Assembly (NCBI RefSeq): GCF_017742245.1
Contig: NZ_JAGHKO010000024.1
Location: 434,001-498,000 of the forward strand
Source of the DNA: Niastella soli
GTDB lineage: Bacteria; Bacteroidota; Bacteroidia; Chitinophagales; Chitinophagaceae
Reading direction: 5' to 3'
DNA length: 64,000 nucleotides
The notes beneath the pieces are model-generated. The model was given only the letters and a program-made list of their open reading frames with translations, had not been told where the DNA came from and did no database searches. Made by a program: the position numbers and the translations under genes. This document shows, one piece after another, positions 36,580 to 44,474 of this stretch. Numbering within the stretch: the stretch's first letter is position 1; every line of letters starts with the position of its first letter.

Positions 36580-37104
36580 ATGATGGATCAATTATCTTCA
36601 GGATGGTATGTATTATACACAAAGCCCCGGCATGAAAAAAAAGTGGTACATGAATTAAGCGGATTGAAAGTCATATCTTATCTCCCCATGGTAAAAAGAC
36701 TTCGAGCCTGGTCAGACAGAAAAAAGTATGTTGCCATGCCACTTTTCCCATCTTACGTTTTTGTAAACATCGAAAGTCATGAAAATTATTACAGCAGCCT
36801 TGAGATAGAGGGGGTATTATATTATGTTAGAAATGGCAAAGCAATAGCAAGAGTAAATGAGTCTATTATTGAATCAATACAGATGCTGGTAAGCCATGAC
36901 GATAACAATATTGAAATATCATCGGAATATTTTCAACCAGGCCGAAAATTAAATATCAAAGATGGGCCTTTTACAGGCTTTTGCTGTGAAGTGATCAACT
37001 ATAAGGGCAAACAAAAAGTGTTGGTAAGAATAGAACTGTTACAAAGAAATATCTTATTCGATATACCGGCAGCATATTTAATGCCCGCTGCTGTTCTAAA
37101 GTAG
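36580..37104 (+). CDS. UpxY-family transcription antiterminator (NusG paralogue)
   Basis: A 174-residue protein. The NusG N-terminal domain covers about 5-105: GWYVLYTKPRHEKKVVHELS, then VISYLPMVKRLRAWSDRKK and MPLFPSYVFVNI, the classic NusG-NTD core. A KOW-type C-terminal domain follows at about 120-170 (FQPGRKLNIKDGPFTGFCCE, KQKVLVRIELLQRNILFDIP). It lacks the length and context of housekeeping NusG and matches the UpxY/LoaP/RfaH-type specialised paralogues. Family knowledge: these load onto RNA polymerase at the leader of one long operon and suppress termination, classically in capsule loci. Here it lies 124 bp before an eCIS operon of about 26 kb, its probable target. The start could also be the second ATG at 36583. 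Confidence 0.92.
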   Translation: MMDQLSSGWYVLYTKPRHEKKVVHELSGLKVISYLPMVKRLRAWSDRKKYVAMPLFPSYVFVNIESHENYYSSLEIEGVLYYVRNGKAIARVNESIIESIQMLVSHDDNNIEISSEYFQPGRKLNIKDGPFTGFCCEVINYKGKQKVLVRIELLQRNILFDIPAAYLMPAAVLK

Positions 37105-37170
37105 TTATTATCCTACAATCCGGTTTACCTCGGTTAGAATACAATTTCTGTTATTACACCTGTGCACGCT

Positions 37171-37192
37171 GTACAATCCCATTTGATTGTAC
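37171..37192 (+). promoter_or_regulatory. Hairpin between the antiterminator and sheath genes
   Basis: GTACAATC pairs perfectly with GATTGTAC across CCATTT, 36 bp before the sheath start. There is no T-run, so it is more likely a pause, attenuator or mRNA-processing signal than a terminator. Confidence 0.5.
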
Positions 37193-37228
37193 TGTTAACA
37201 AAGTTTATCAATTTAAAAACTTAATACT

Positions 37229-38827
37229 ATGCCGGTTCAACCAACCTATCCGGGAGTTTATATTGAAGAAATACCCAGTGGCGTACGAACGATTACAGGG
37301 GTAGCTACTTCCATAACTGCGTTTATCGGAACTGCCATTCGTGGTGAATTAGATAAGGCGGTTACCATCACCAGTTTTGCCGATTTTGAAAGATTATTTG
37401 GCGGCCTCTGGGTTAAAAGTTTAATGAGCTATGCTGTAAAGGATTTTTATTCGAACGGAGGCAGTAAAGCGGTGATCGTTCGTATTGCAAAGAACGCTGC
37501 CAAAGCAAGTATTGATCTGCCTGCTGAAGGTAGTCCGCCTGATGTACTTACGCTTGAAGCAGCCAGTGAAGGGAGTTGGGGTAATCATTTACAGGTGTCG
37601 GTCAATCACAAAACAAAAGCTCCTGCAGACGCTACTTTGTTTAATCTGGTTGTGCAGGAAGTAATAAACGGAATTATTGTAAATACAGAGAAATTTTTAA
37701 ACCTGTCCATTTCAGAAGACGACCCCCGATTTGTGACACGGGTACTAAAACAAAGTTCATTATTGGTAAAGGTAAAGGGTTCTGTTCCGGCAAGAAGGCC
37801 TGCACAAACGTTGGTGGTATCGTCGGAAACGCCGCCGTCAAGCCCGGTAAAGATGGTTGATTCTCCAATAAACATAACCGTAGAAGGCAGCGATGGAATT
37901 GATGTGACTGCTGATGAATACAAAGGCAGCGAACAACATAAAACAGGCCTCTGGGCATTGGATAATGAACCATTCAATCTTTTATGTATTCCGCCACCAA
38001 CAAGAGAGCTGGATACCGACAATGGCGTATACAGTAACGCACTGGACCTCTGTGTTAAAAGAAGAGCCATGCTTCTTGTTGATCCGGTTGCTGCATGGGG
38101 TGATGTACAGTCGCCAGCAGTAGCTGTTAGTAATGCGGCCACAGGGTTGACCGATCTGAACCTCACAGGTGACCGGGCCAGAAATGCCGCGTTGTTCTTT
38201 CCCCGTGTTTTGCAGGCAGACCCAAATCGTGATGGGCAACTTGAAACTTTTGTTCCCTGTGGCATCATAGCCGGCGTGATGGCCAGAACAGATAACGCAA
38301 GAGGCGTTTGGAAATCGCCTGCCGGTATTGATGCTTCCCTGAATGGAATAAGTGGCTTACAGGTAAATCTTTCCGATGATCAAAACGGCCAGTTGAATCC
38401 GCTGGGCATCAACTGCCTCCGCAAATTCCCTCTGGCCGGAAATGTTGTATGGGGAGCACGCACATTAAGGGGCGCTGATGAATTTGCCGACGAGTATAAA
38501 TATATAGCCGTACGACGTACTGCATTGTTTATAGAAGAAAGCCTTTACCGGGGAACCCGGTGGGTAGTATTTGAACCCAATGATGAACCATTGTGGGCAC
38601 AAATAAGGCTGAATATTGGCGCTTTCATGCATGGCCTTTTCCGTCAGGGTGCCTTTCAGGGTACTACCCCCAGAGACGCCTATCTCGTCAAATGCGACAA
38701 GGAAACAACTAACCAAAATGATATTAACCAGGGCATCGTCAATATCCTGGTAGGTTTTGCACCATTAAAACCGGCTGAATTTGTAATCATCAGGATCCAG
38801 CAGATGGCCGGACAAATTGAAATTTAA
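37229..38827 (+). CDS. eCIS contractile tail sheath protein
   Basis: A 532-residue phage-type tail sheath protein. The N-terminal PTYPGVYIEEIPSGVRTITG and TSITAFIGTA are the universal sheath start. The middle (about 105-330) forms the outer domains. The C-terminal core (about 400-532) holds INCLRKFPLAGNVVWGARTL, IAVRRTALFIEESLYRGTRW, VFEPNDEPLWAQIRLNIGAF and GFAPLKPAEFVIIRIQQ, the region that handshakes with neighbours and contacts the tube. Function: polymerises around the inner tube and contracts to drive it into a target. It is the only sheath gene in the locus, whereas AFP and PVC have three. It starts 124 bp behind the antiterminator and is followed by the tube gene after 13 bp. Confidence 0.96.
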   Translation: MPVQPTYPGVYIEEIPSGVRTITGVATSITAFIGTAIRGELDKAVTITSFADFERLFGGLWVKSLMSYAVKDFYSNGGSKAVIVRIAKNAAKASIDLPAEGSPPDVLTLEAASEGSWGNHLQVSVNHKTKAPADATLFNLVVQEVINGIIVNTEKFLNLSISEDDPRFVTRVLKQSSLLVKVKGSVPARRPAQTLVVSSETPPSSPVKMVDSPINITVEGSDGIDVTADEYKGSEQHKTGLWALDNEPFNLLCIPPPTRELDTDNGVYSNALDLCVKRRAMLLVDPVAAWGDVQSPAVAVSNAATGLTDLNLTGDRARNAALFFPRVLQADPNRDGQLETFVPCGIIAGVMARTDNARGVWKSPAGIDASLNGISGLQVNLSDDQNGQLNPLGINCLRKFPLAGNVVWGARTLRGADEFADEYKYIAVRRTALFIEESLYRGTRWVVFEPNDEPLWAQIRLNIGAFMHGLFRQGAFQGTTPRDAYLVKCDKETTNQNDINQGIVNILVGFAPLKPAEFVIIRIQQMAGQIEI

Positions 38828-38840
38828 AAAATCAACATTC

Positions 38841-39368
38841 ATGGCACAGTTTACAGTAAATGCCCAGCGATTTGACCCTTATAAGAATTTTAAATTTCGG
38901 GTAAAATGGGATGGCAGGTATGTAGCAGGAGTAAGTAAGGTCGGCGGGCTTAAAAAAACAACGGAAGTAGTAAAATATCGGGAAGGAGGTGATCCAAGCA
39001 GTAGCCGTAAATCACCCGGTCGTACTGAATTTGAAGCTGTTTCGCTTGAGCGTGGAGTTACGCATGATACGGAATTTGAAAAATGGGCCAATAAAGTCTG
39101 GAATTTTGGTTCAGGGTTGGGAGCAGAAGTATCATTAAATGATTTTCGTAAAGACATAATCATAGAATTATACAATGAAGCCGGGCAGCTTGCTCTTGCG
39201 TATAAACTTTACCGGTGCTGGGTTTCTGAATACCAGGCCTTGCCCGATCTGGATGCGAATGCAAATGCCGTAGCTATTCAACATATCAAACTGGAAAATG
39301 AAGGCTGGGAGCGCGACTATGCGGTAACCGAACCTACAGAGCCATCATTTACCGAACCTCAGGACTAG
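38841..39368 (+). CDS. eCIS inner tube protein (T4 gp19-like)
   Basis: A 175-residue protein counted from the ATG at 38841 (MAQFTVNAQRFDPYKNFKF). An earlier in-frame ATG at 38817 overlaps the sheath gene and adds unconserved residues. The pattern FDPYKNFKFRVKWDGRYVAG, EVVKYREGGD, GRTEFEAVSLERGVTHDTEF and YKLYRCWVSEYQALPDLDAN is diagnostic for phage tail tube and Afp1/Afp5-like proteins. Function: forms the rigid hollow tube that carries effectors. Only one tube gene of this type is found. It ends in an acidic tail (EPTEPSFTEPQD). Confidence 0.95.
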   Translation: MAQFTVNAQRFDPYKNFKFRVKWDGRYVAGVSKVGGLKKTTEVVKYREGGDPSSSRKSPGRTEFEAVSLERGVTHDTEFEKWANKVWNFGSGLGAEVSLNDFRKDIIIELYNEAGQLALAYKLYRCWVSEYQALPDLDANANAVAIQHIKLENEGWERDYAVTEPTEPSFTEPQD

Positions 39369-39372
39369 TATC

Positions 39373-40113
39373 ATGAGACCATTAACAACGGTTGAGTTGC
39401 TCAATATCTGGGAGGCGGGCATTCATCAGACTTTAATGGAAAAATCCCTTCACCTTGTAACAACCGCCTGTTCTTTAAGTAGTATACATGAGGCTGCAAA
39501 TTTGCCCATTGGCGAACGAGACCACAAATTGCTTCAATTGCGTGAATGGATGTTCGGTTCTCGTCTCATCAACACAATGAATTGTCCATCCTGTAACGAA
39601 ACCGTAGAATGGGAGACAGACCTGAGGGAATTGTATCTGCAAACCGCTCATGACACAACAGCCAGCAGGGAATATAATCTTGAATCGGATGGTTTCAATA
39701 TTCGTTTTCGTTTGCCGAACAGTGGTGACCTGTTGAATGCCATATTGAACAATGCTTCAAATCTGGTTGCCCAAAAAGTACTCGCCGGTTGTATACTCGA
39801 GGCCAGGCGCGATCAAAATACAATCACTATTGATGAGTTACCCAATGAGGTATTTACCGCACTTAACCAGCATTTGGGAAAAGAGGACCCGCAGGCTGAT
39901 ATCTGGATGTTATTAACCTGTCCGTATTGCTCGCATCAATGGGAAGGGCAATTTGACATTGTAAGTTATTTGTGGATTGAAATTGACAATTGGGCAAAAC
40001 ACATGCTGCATGAAGTGTACCTGCTTGCCACCACCTTCGGATGGTCTGAATATGATATTTTGAATTTAAGTCCCCAACGCAGGCAATTATATCTGGAAAT
40101 GATAAGATCATGA
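39373..40113 (+). CDS. T4-type baseplate protein with paired CxxC motifs
   Basis: A 246-residue protein that fits the T4_baseplate family found in eCIS loci. It starts with MRPLTTVELLNIWEAG and has the conserved ERDHKLLQLREWMFG segment (about 48-62). CPSC at 71-74 and CPYC at 183-186 form a likely single zinc site; each is followed by an aromatic-acidic stretch (ETVEWETDLRE, SHQWEGQFDI). It is probably part of the baseplate or its assembly; the exact position is not known to me. It lies 4 bp behind the tube gene and overlaps the next gene by 4 bp. Confidence 0.82.
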   Translation: MRPLTTVELLNIWEAGIHQTLMEKSLHLVTTACSLSSIHEAANLPIGERDHKLLQLREWMFGSRLINTMNCPSCNETVEWETDLRELYLQTAHDTTASREYNLESDGFNIRFRLPNSGDLLNAILNNASNLVAQKVLAGCILEARRDQNTITIDELPNEVFTALNQHLGKEDPQADIWMLLTCPYCSHQWEGQFDIVSYLWIEIDNWAKHMLHEVYLLATTFGWSEYDILNLSPQRRQLYLEMIRS

Positions 40114-40913
40114 ACAGTTTTATAGACAATCTGATTTCCCGGCACAGCCACACATATCCGACAGTACAACCTCGCATCCGGGGAAAATTCGAACCGGTAG
40201 GGCTTTCTTCTTCAGTCATACCTACAGAGGATTTTGAAGCACCAGCAATGCATCCTGAATACAATTCAGCAGCGACAACAGCCGGCGAAAAGATCAGGAA
40301 TGCAGGCTCACATAACATCAGGTCAGTGGAGCCGCAGGCTTCAAATAAAATGGAAGCAAAAAATCAAATGAATTCTCCATGGCTATTTTCTTCTTCATTG
40401 AATGACCGATTGCAGGAAAAAAATTATCAAAATGAAGAATATTCCGGAGAACGTGAAACGCACGCAAATGCCCCGAATTTCGCAAAGCCTTCCGGGAACA
40501 ACAACCACCCGGTAATAAAAGGCGTACAGGATACCGGTACACTGACCGGCATGGACCAACAAAATAAAAATGCTGTTGCATTTTCAAAAGAGATCTCATA
40601 TACACCAGCGCTTATTCAACCAGTATCTAAGAAATCGCTGTTTGAAAAGTTCAAAACACCAGGTAATACGAAGTCGTTTAAAGGGATATTGGGAGAACCA
40701 CCTGGCTTACATAATTATAATAGTAAATTAAATAGTGGTTCGATTGAGATGAATGTAAATAGAGAAATGATGCCGGTGATAAAAGTAACCATTGGCCGTA
40801 TAGATGTGAGAGCCATTACTAAACCGGCGCTTCCGGTTACCGCTAAAACAACTTCAAAGCCAAGAATGTCGCTGGATGATTATTTAAATAAGCGAAACAA
40901 AGGTGAACAATGA
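40110..40913 (+). CDS. eCIS-associated disordered protein with conserved C-terminal motif
   Basis: A 267-residue protein overlapping both neighbours by 4 bp. Most of it (about 1-215) is rich in Asn, Ser, Gln and Lys without hydrophobic core patterns, so probably disordered. Only the end is conserved-looking: MPVIKVTIGRIDVRAI at about 225-240 and MSLDDYLNKRNKGEQ at the C-terminus. I associate that IGRIxVRA ... SLDDYL combination with a small protein in many eCIS loci, but no function is known to me. It may be a linker, chaperone or assembly factor for the baseplate or cap encoded on either side. Confidence 0.7.
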   Translation: MNSFIDNLISRHSHTYPTVQPRIRGKFEPVGLSSSVIPTEDFEAPAMHPEYNSAATTAGEKIRNAGSHNIRSVEPQASNKMEAKNQMNSPWLFSSSLNDRLQEKNYQNEEYSGERETHANAPNFAKPSGNNNHPVIKGVQDTGTLTGMDQQNKNAVAFSKEISYTPALIQPVSKKSLFEKFKTPGNTKSFKGILGEPPGLHNYNSKLNSGSIEMNVNREMMPVIKVTIGRIDVRAITKPALPVTAKTTSKPRMSLDDYLNKRNKGEQ

Positions 40914-42223
40914 GTACAGCCCTCGCCATTGCATCAGTAACTCATGTTCTTAAGGACTTGCTTAATAACAAACTTATTGATCATGATATAACAGGGTCGC
41001 TGGGTGGAAATGTTACCATCACGGCATTACCCCCCGACAAGATTGATGTAACAACTGCAACAGAAAGCCAATTGAATCTTTTTATGTATCAGGCCACACC
41101 CAATCAGGGCTGGCGAAATGCAGGCTTGCCATCGCTTAATACGCAGGGGGACCGTATCAATAACCCGCCACTTGCCCTTGATCTTCATTATCTGCTGACT
41201 GCATACGGAGCAGAGGAATTACATGCGGAAATTTTGTTGGGATATGGAATGCAATTGTTTCATGAAACCCCGGTATTAACCCGCAATGCTATCCGCAAAT
41301 CGCTTACAGACCCGCCTGTAAGTGTTCCTGGCGGCGGACTTCCGCCAACTTTACGGGCCATTTCCACGTCAGAACTGGCAGACCAGGTTGAACAAATAAA
41401 AATTACACCGGAAATATTGAATACAGAGGAGATCTCGAAACTGTGGACGGCTTTTGGAGCGAGGTACCGGCCCAATGCAGCCTACAAAGTTTCGGTAGTG
41501 CTTATTGAAAGCCGTAAATCAACCAGACCGGCCCTGCCTGTTCAGACACGGAATATATACGTATTTCCTTTTAAGCGCCCGGTTATCGAAAAGATCAGCT
41601 CACAGGCTATGCCCGGTTCGCCTGTTGTGGAAAATCAAAAAATATTAGCCACTTATTCTCTTATTCTTACCGGTGAGAACCTTAAAGGAGAAAATACTTT
41701 CGTGGATATTGATGGAATGGAAGTAGCACCAGCTATAAATGAGGTAACAGACAGTGAAATTCATGTTGCATTGCCCACCGGGCTTCAGGCCGGCATTCAC
41801 GGTGTTCAGGTGATGCACAAAATATTAATGGGCTCTCCACCTTTACGTCAGCTGGTTAGCTCAAATGTGCAGGCCTTCGTGCTCAATCCTACTGTTGAAG
41901 TACTGGCAGTTACACCTGTTTCGGGTGATCAAACACGGTCGGCAACGATCAGTTTAAAGGTTACACCCGCTATCGCCCCCATGCAACGCATGGTATTGTT
42001 CCTAAACGAATATCAAAGTACCAGGGCTACCCCGTTAGCCTATAGTTTTCAGGTGCCTGTTGTGTCGCTGCTTAGCCCGCCCGCACCGGCAGAAATAATT
42101 AACATTGGCATTACAGGAGTAGCGGCCGGCATCTATTTGGTTCGTTTGCAGGTTGATGGCGCCGAAAGTCCATTGCAGGTTGATGCCGCACATAACTATA
42201 ATGCACCTCAAGTCACCATCTGA
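40910..42223 (+). CDS. DUF4255 protein, Afp16/Pvc16-like tail terminator (cap)
   Basis: A 437-residue protein. The N-terminal domain (about 1-195) is DUF4255/Pvc16-N: IASVTHVLKDLLNNKLIDHD, ESQLNLFMYQATPNQGWRN, ALDLHYLLTAYG and EILLGYGMQLFHETPVLTR are all typical. The rest (about 220-437) contains IPT-like beta-sandwich modules (YSLILTGENLKGENTFVDID; LPTGLQAGIHGVQV) that many Bacteroidota and Streptomyces homologues also carry. Function in AFP/PVC: closes the distal end of tube and sheath and fixes particle length. The start overlaps the previous gene by 4 bp, and the TGA overlaps the next ATG by 1 bp, which suggests coupled translation. Confidence 0.92.
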   Translation: MSTALAIASVTHVLKDLLNNKLIDHDITGSLGGNVTITALPPDKIDVTTATESQLNLFMYQATPNQGWRNAGLPSLNTQGDRINNPPLALDLHYLLTAYGAEELHAEILLGYGMQLFHETPVLTRNAIRKSLTDPPVSVPGGGLPPTLRAISTSELADQVEQIKITPEILNTEEISKLWTAFGARYRPNAAYKVSVVLIESRKSTRPALPVQTRNIYVFPFKRPVIEKISSQAMPGSPVVENQKILATYSLILTGENLKGENTFVDIDGMEVAPAINEVTDSEIHVALPTGLQAGIHGVQVMHKILMGSPPLRQLVSSNVQAFVLNPTVEVLAVTPVSGDQTRSATISLKVTPAIAPMQRMVLFLNEYQSTRATPLAYSFQVPVVSLLSPPAPAEIINIGITGVAAGIYLVRLQVDGAESPLQVDAAHNYNAPQVTI

Positions 42224-44217
42224 TGAATACAAAAAAAACGCCTAACTGGAACAGTGCTAACCAGCGTTACTTAATGGCCGCCATTAAGGTATTGCAGGAA
42301 GAGCTGGAGACTTCAGCCATTTATACAGGCAAAATCGATGAGGATAACAGGCCCACATCCATTGCACAGGAAGAAATGGAAAATGCCATTCAGGAGCTTT
42401 CAGATCCCGCTGCGTTGGAAACACTTGTTACCGTATTAGGTCTCACTTCATTTGAGCGCAAATTATTGCTTCTGTGTGCAGGTGTTGAACTGGATGCCCA
42501 ATTCAGTGAAGGGATAGGTACATTGCAGGGTGATCCCTTCCTGGCGAATCCTACATTTAGCCTCGCACTGGCTGCTTTTTCCGATGCACACTGGGATGCT
42601 ATCGCCCCCGGTTCACCGCTCCGCTACTGGCATTTGATAGACATAAGCACCGACAAAGGATTAAATAAAAGTCCTTTAAAGATCAATGAGCATATCCTGC
42701 ATTATCTGACAGGTGTTCGTTATCTCGACAAACAACTAGAGGTAATTTTAGAACCTGTATATGCGCAAAACAGTATTGTGCCATCACAAATGGAACTGGT
42801 AAAAGCTATTTTATTTGCCTGTTCCGCGGAAGCCGGTTATACCCGGCTTCCGGCATTGCAATTTAGCGGTGACAGGGCTGATAAATTGAATATAGCTGCG
42901 CTTGCCTGCGCTGAGATGGGGCTTCAACTTTATAACTTATCAGCATTTTCCATTCCTGGTAATTACAAAGAAATGGAAGAATTGATCCGATTGCTGAACC
43001 GCGATACGGCACTCAATTCCTTTGCGCTTTATTTGGATTGTACACAACTCGACACCGCTGATAAATTGCGCGTACAGCTGGTAACCCATTTTATTGAAAA
43101 AATGGAAAGCGTGTTAATGGTAGATACAGAACAATGGATACTGGATCTAAAGCGTGAAAAAATTGACATTAATGTGTTAAGGCCAACATTGGATGAGCAG
43201 AAGCAATTGTGGGAAAAATGTTTGGGAAACAATAACCAGATCGGATTATCAGATAAGATCGTTGCTCATTTTGATCTCAGCGCCAAAACTATTGATCTGG
43301 CCGGTAGGGAAACAGCTGTTCAACTGGCACAAAACAAGATTCAGGAAGGAGGTATAACCGAACTTGAAAAAACAATCTGGAAAGCCTGTTGTAAACACAC
43401 GCGTCCGAAAGTGGAAGAACTGGCACAGCGTATTGAACCCATGGCCGGGTGGAACGACATCGTATTGCCCGAAACCTCAAGGCAAATGCTAAAAGAAATA
43501 GCCATGCAGGTCAAAAATCGCTATAAGGTATACCAGGAGTGGGGGTTTGCAGGCGCCAGCTCACGCGGACTGGGCATAGCTGCTCTTTTCGCCGGTGAAA
43601 GTGGTACGGGCAAAACCATGGCTTCTGAAGTATTGGCCAACGAACTGAATTTAGACCTTTACCGCATCGACTTAAGCCAGGTGGTGAATAAGTACATTGG
43701 TGAGACCGAGAAAAACCTGAAACGGATCTTTGATGCAGCAGAAGAAGGGGGAGCTATACTGCTTTTTGATGAGGCAGATGCTTTGTTTGGAAAACGTAGT
43801 GAAGTGAAAGACAGTCATGACCGGTATAGCAACATAGAAGTAAGTTATTTGTTGCAGCGGATGGAAGCCTACCGTGGCCTGGCAATTCTTACTACTAATA
43901 TGAAAGGGGCTTTGGATAAAGCTTTTCTTCGCCGCATCCGTTTTGTGGTCCCTTTTCCATTTCCTGATGCCATGTTGCGGGCAGACATATGGAACCGGAT
44001 CTTTCCTGCCGGTACACCTGTTACAGATTTAAACGTAGACAAGTTATCAAGATTGAACATACCAGGCGGCAACATTCGGAACATTGCACTCAATGCAGCC
44101 TTTATGGCTGCTGAGGAAGGCCAGTCTGTTCAAATGACGCACCTTTCAAGAGCAGTAAGGACTGAATATGCAAAAATAGAAAAAGCATTAAGTAATTCGG
44201 AAATAGGGGGTTGGTAA
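42223..44217 (+). CDS. eCIS AAA+ ATPase (Afp15/Pvc15-like)
   Basis: A 664-residue protein. The N-terminal half (about 1-400) contains a degenerate first ATPase-like and winged-helix part (ALETLVTVLGLTSFERKLLL). The active AAA+ module is C-terminal: Walker A AGESGTGKTM (Lys464, Thr465), Walker B LLFDEADALF (Asp516, Glu517), a sensor in ILTTNMK and an arginine-finger region FLRRIRFVVPFPFPD. Function in the family: needed for assembly or loading of the injection particle in the producing cell. It lies between the cap gene and a small conserved gene, overlapping each by 1 bp. Confidence 0.93.
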   Translation: MNTKKTPNWNSANQRYLMAAIKVLQEELETSAIYTGKIDEDNRPTSIAQEEMENAIQELSDPAALETLVTVLGLTSFERKLLLLCAGVELDAQFSEGIGTLQGDPFLANPTFSLALAAFSDAHWDAIAPGSPLRYWHLIDISTDKGLNKSPLKINEHILHYLTGVRYLDKQLEVILEPVYAQNSIVPSQMELVKAILFACSAEAGYTRLPALQFSGDRADKLNIAALACAEMGLQLYNLSAFSIPGNYKEMEELIRLLNRDTALNSFALYLDCTQLDTADKLRVQLVTHFIEKMESVLMVDTEQWILDLKREKIDINVLRPTLDEQKQLWEKCLGNNNQIGLSDKIVAHFDLSAKTIDLAGRETAVQLAQNKIQEGGITELEKTIWKACCKHTRPKVEELAQRIEPMAGWNDIVLPETSRQMLKEIAMQVKNRYKVYQEWGFAGASSRGLGIAALFAGESGTGKTMASEVLANELNLDLYRIDLSQVVNKYIGETEKNLKRIFDAAEEGGAILLFDEADALFGKRSEVKDSHDRYSNIEVSYLLQRMEAYRGLAILTTNMKGALDKAFLRRIRFVVPFPFPDAMLRADIWNRIFPAGTPVTDLNVDKLSRLNIPGGNIRNIALNAAFMAAEEGQSVQMTHLSRAVRTEYAKIEKALSNSEIGGW

Positions 44218-44474
44218 TGAACCAACATATTGAACTGCACATAGAAGAATTAGTGCTTCATGGGTTTACAGGCTACCATGCTTCCGGTATTGGCAACGCC
44301 GTGCAGCGCGAAATAGCCCGGATCTTATACGAAAGAGGCTTGCCGGCTAATATGGCCATCGAAACAAATATCGATCAGCTGCATGCAGGCAGCTTTATAC
44401 TGCAACCGGGCGGTAAAGCAGAGACAATAGGCAACAATATAGCTAATACAGTATATAAAGGATTGGCAAAATGA
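44217..44474 (+). CDS. Small conserved eCIS-associated protein of unknown function
   Basis: An 85-residue protein counted from the ATG at 44217, which overlaps the stop of the ATPase gene (TAATG). An in-frame ATG two codons earlier also exists. It starts QHIELHIEELVLHGFTGYH and has an amphipathic helix (VQREIARILYERGL). The layout, a beta-strand with IEELVLHG followed by a helix ending in ARIL, is what I expect for the small protein between the ATPase and the DUF4157 gene in many eCIS loci. A role as adaptor or chaperone for the DUF4157 protein is a guess from position. It overlaps the next gene by 4 bp. Confidence 0.72.
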   Translation: MNQHIELHIEELVLHGFTGYHASGIGNAVQREIARILYERGLPANMAIETNIDQLHAGSFILQPGGKAETIGNNIANTVYKGLAK

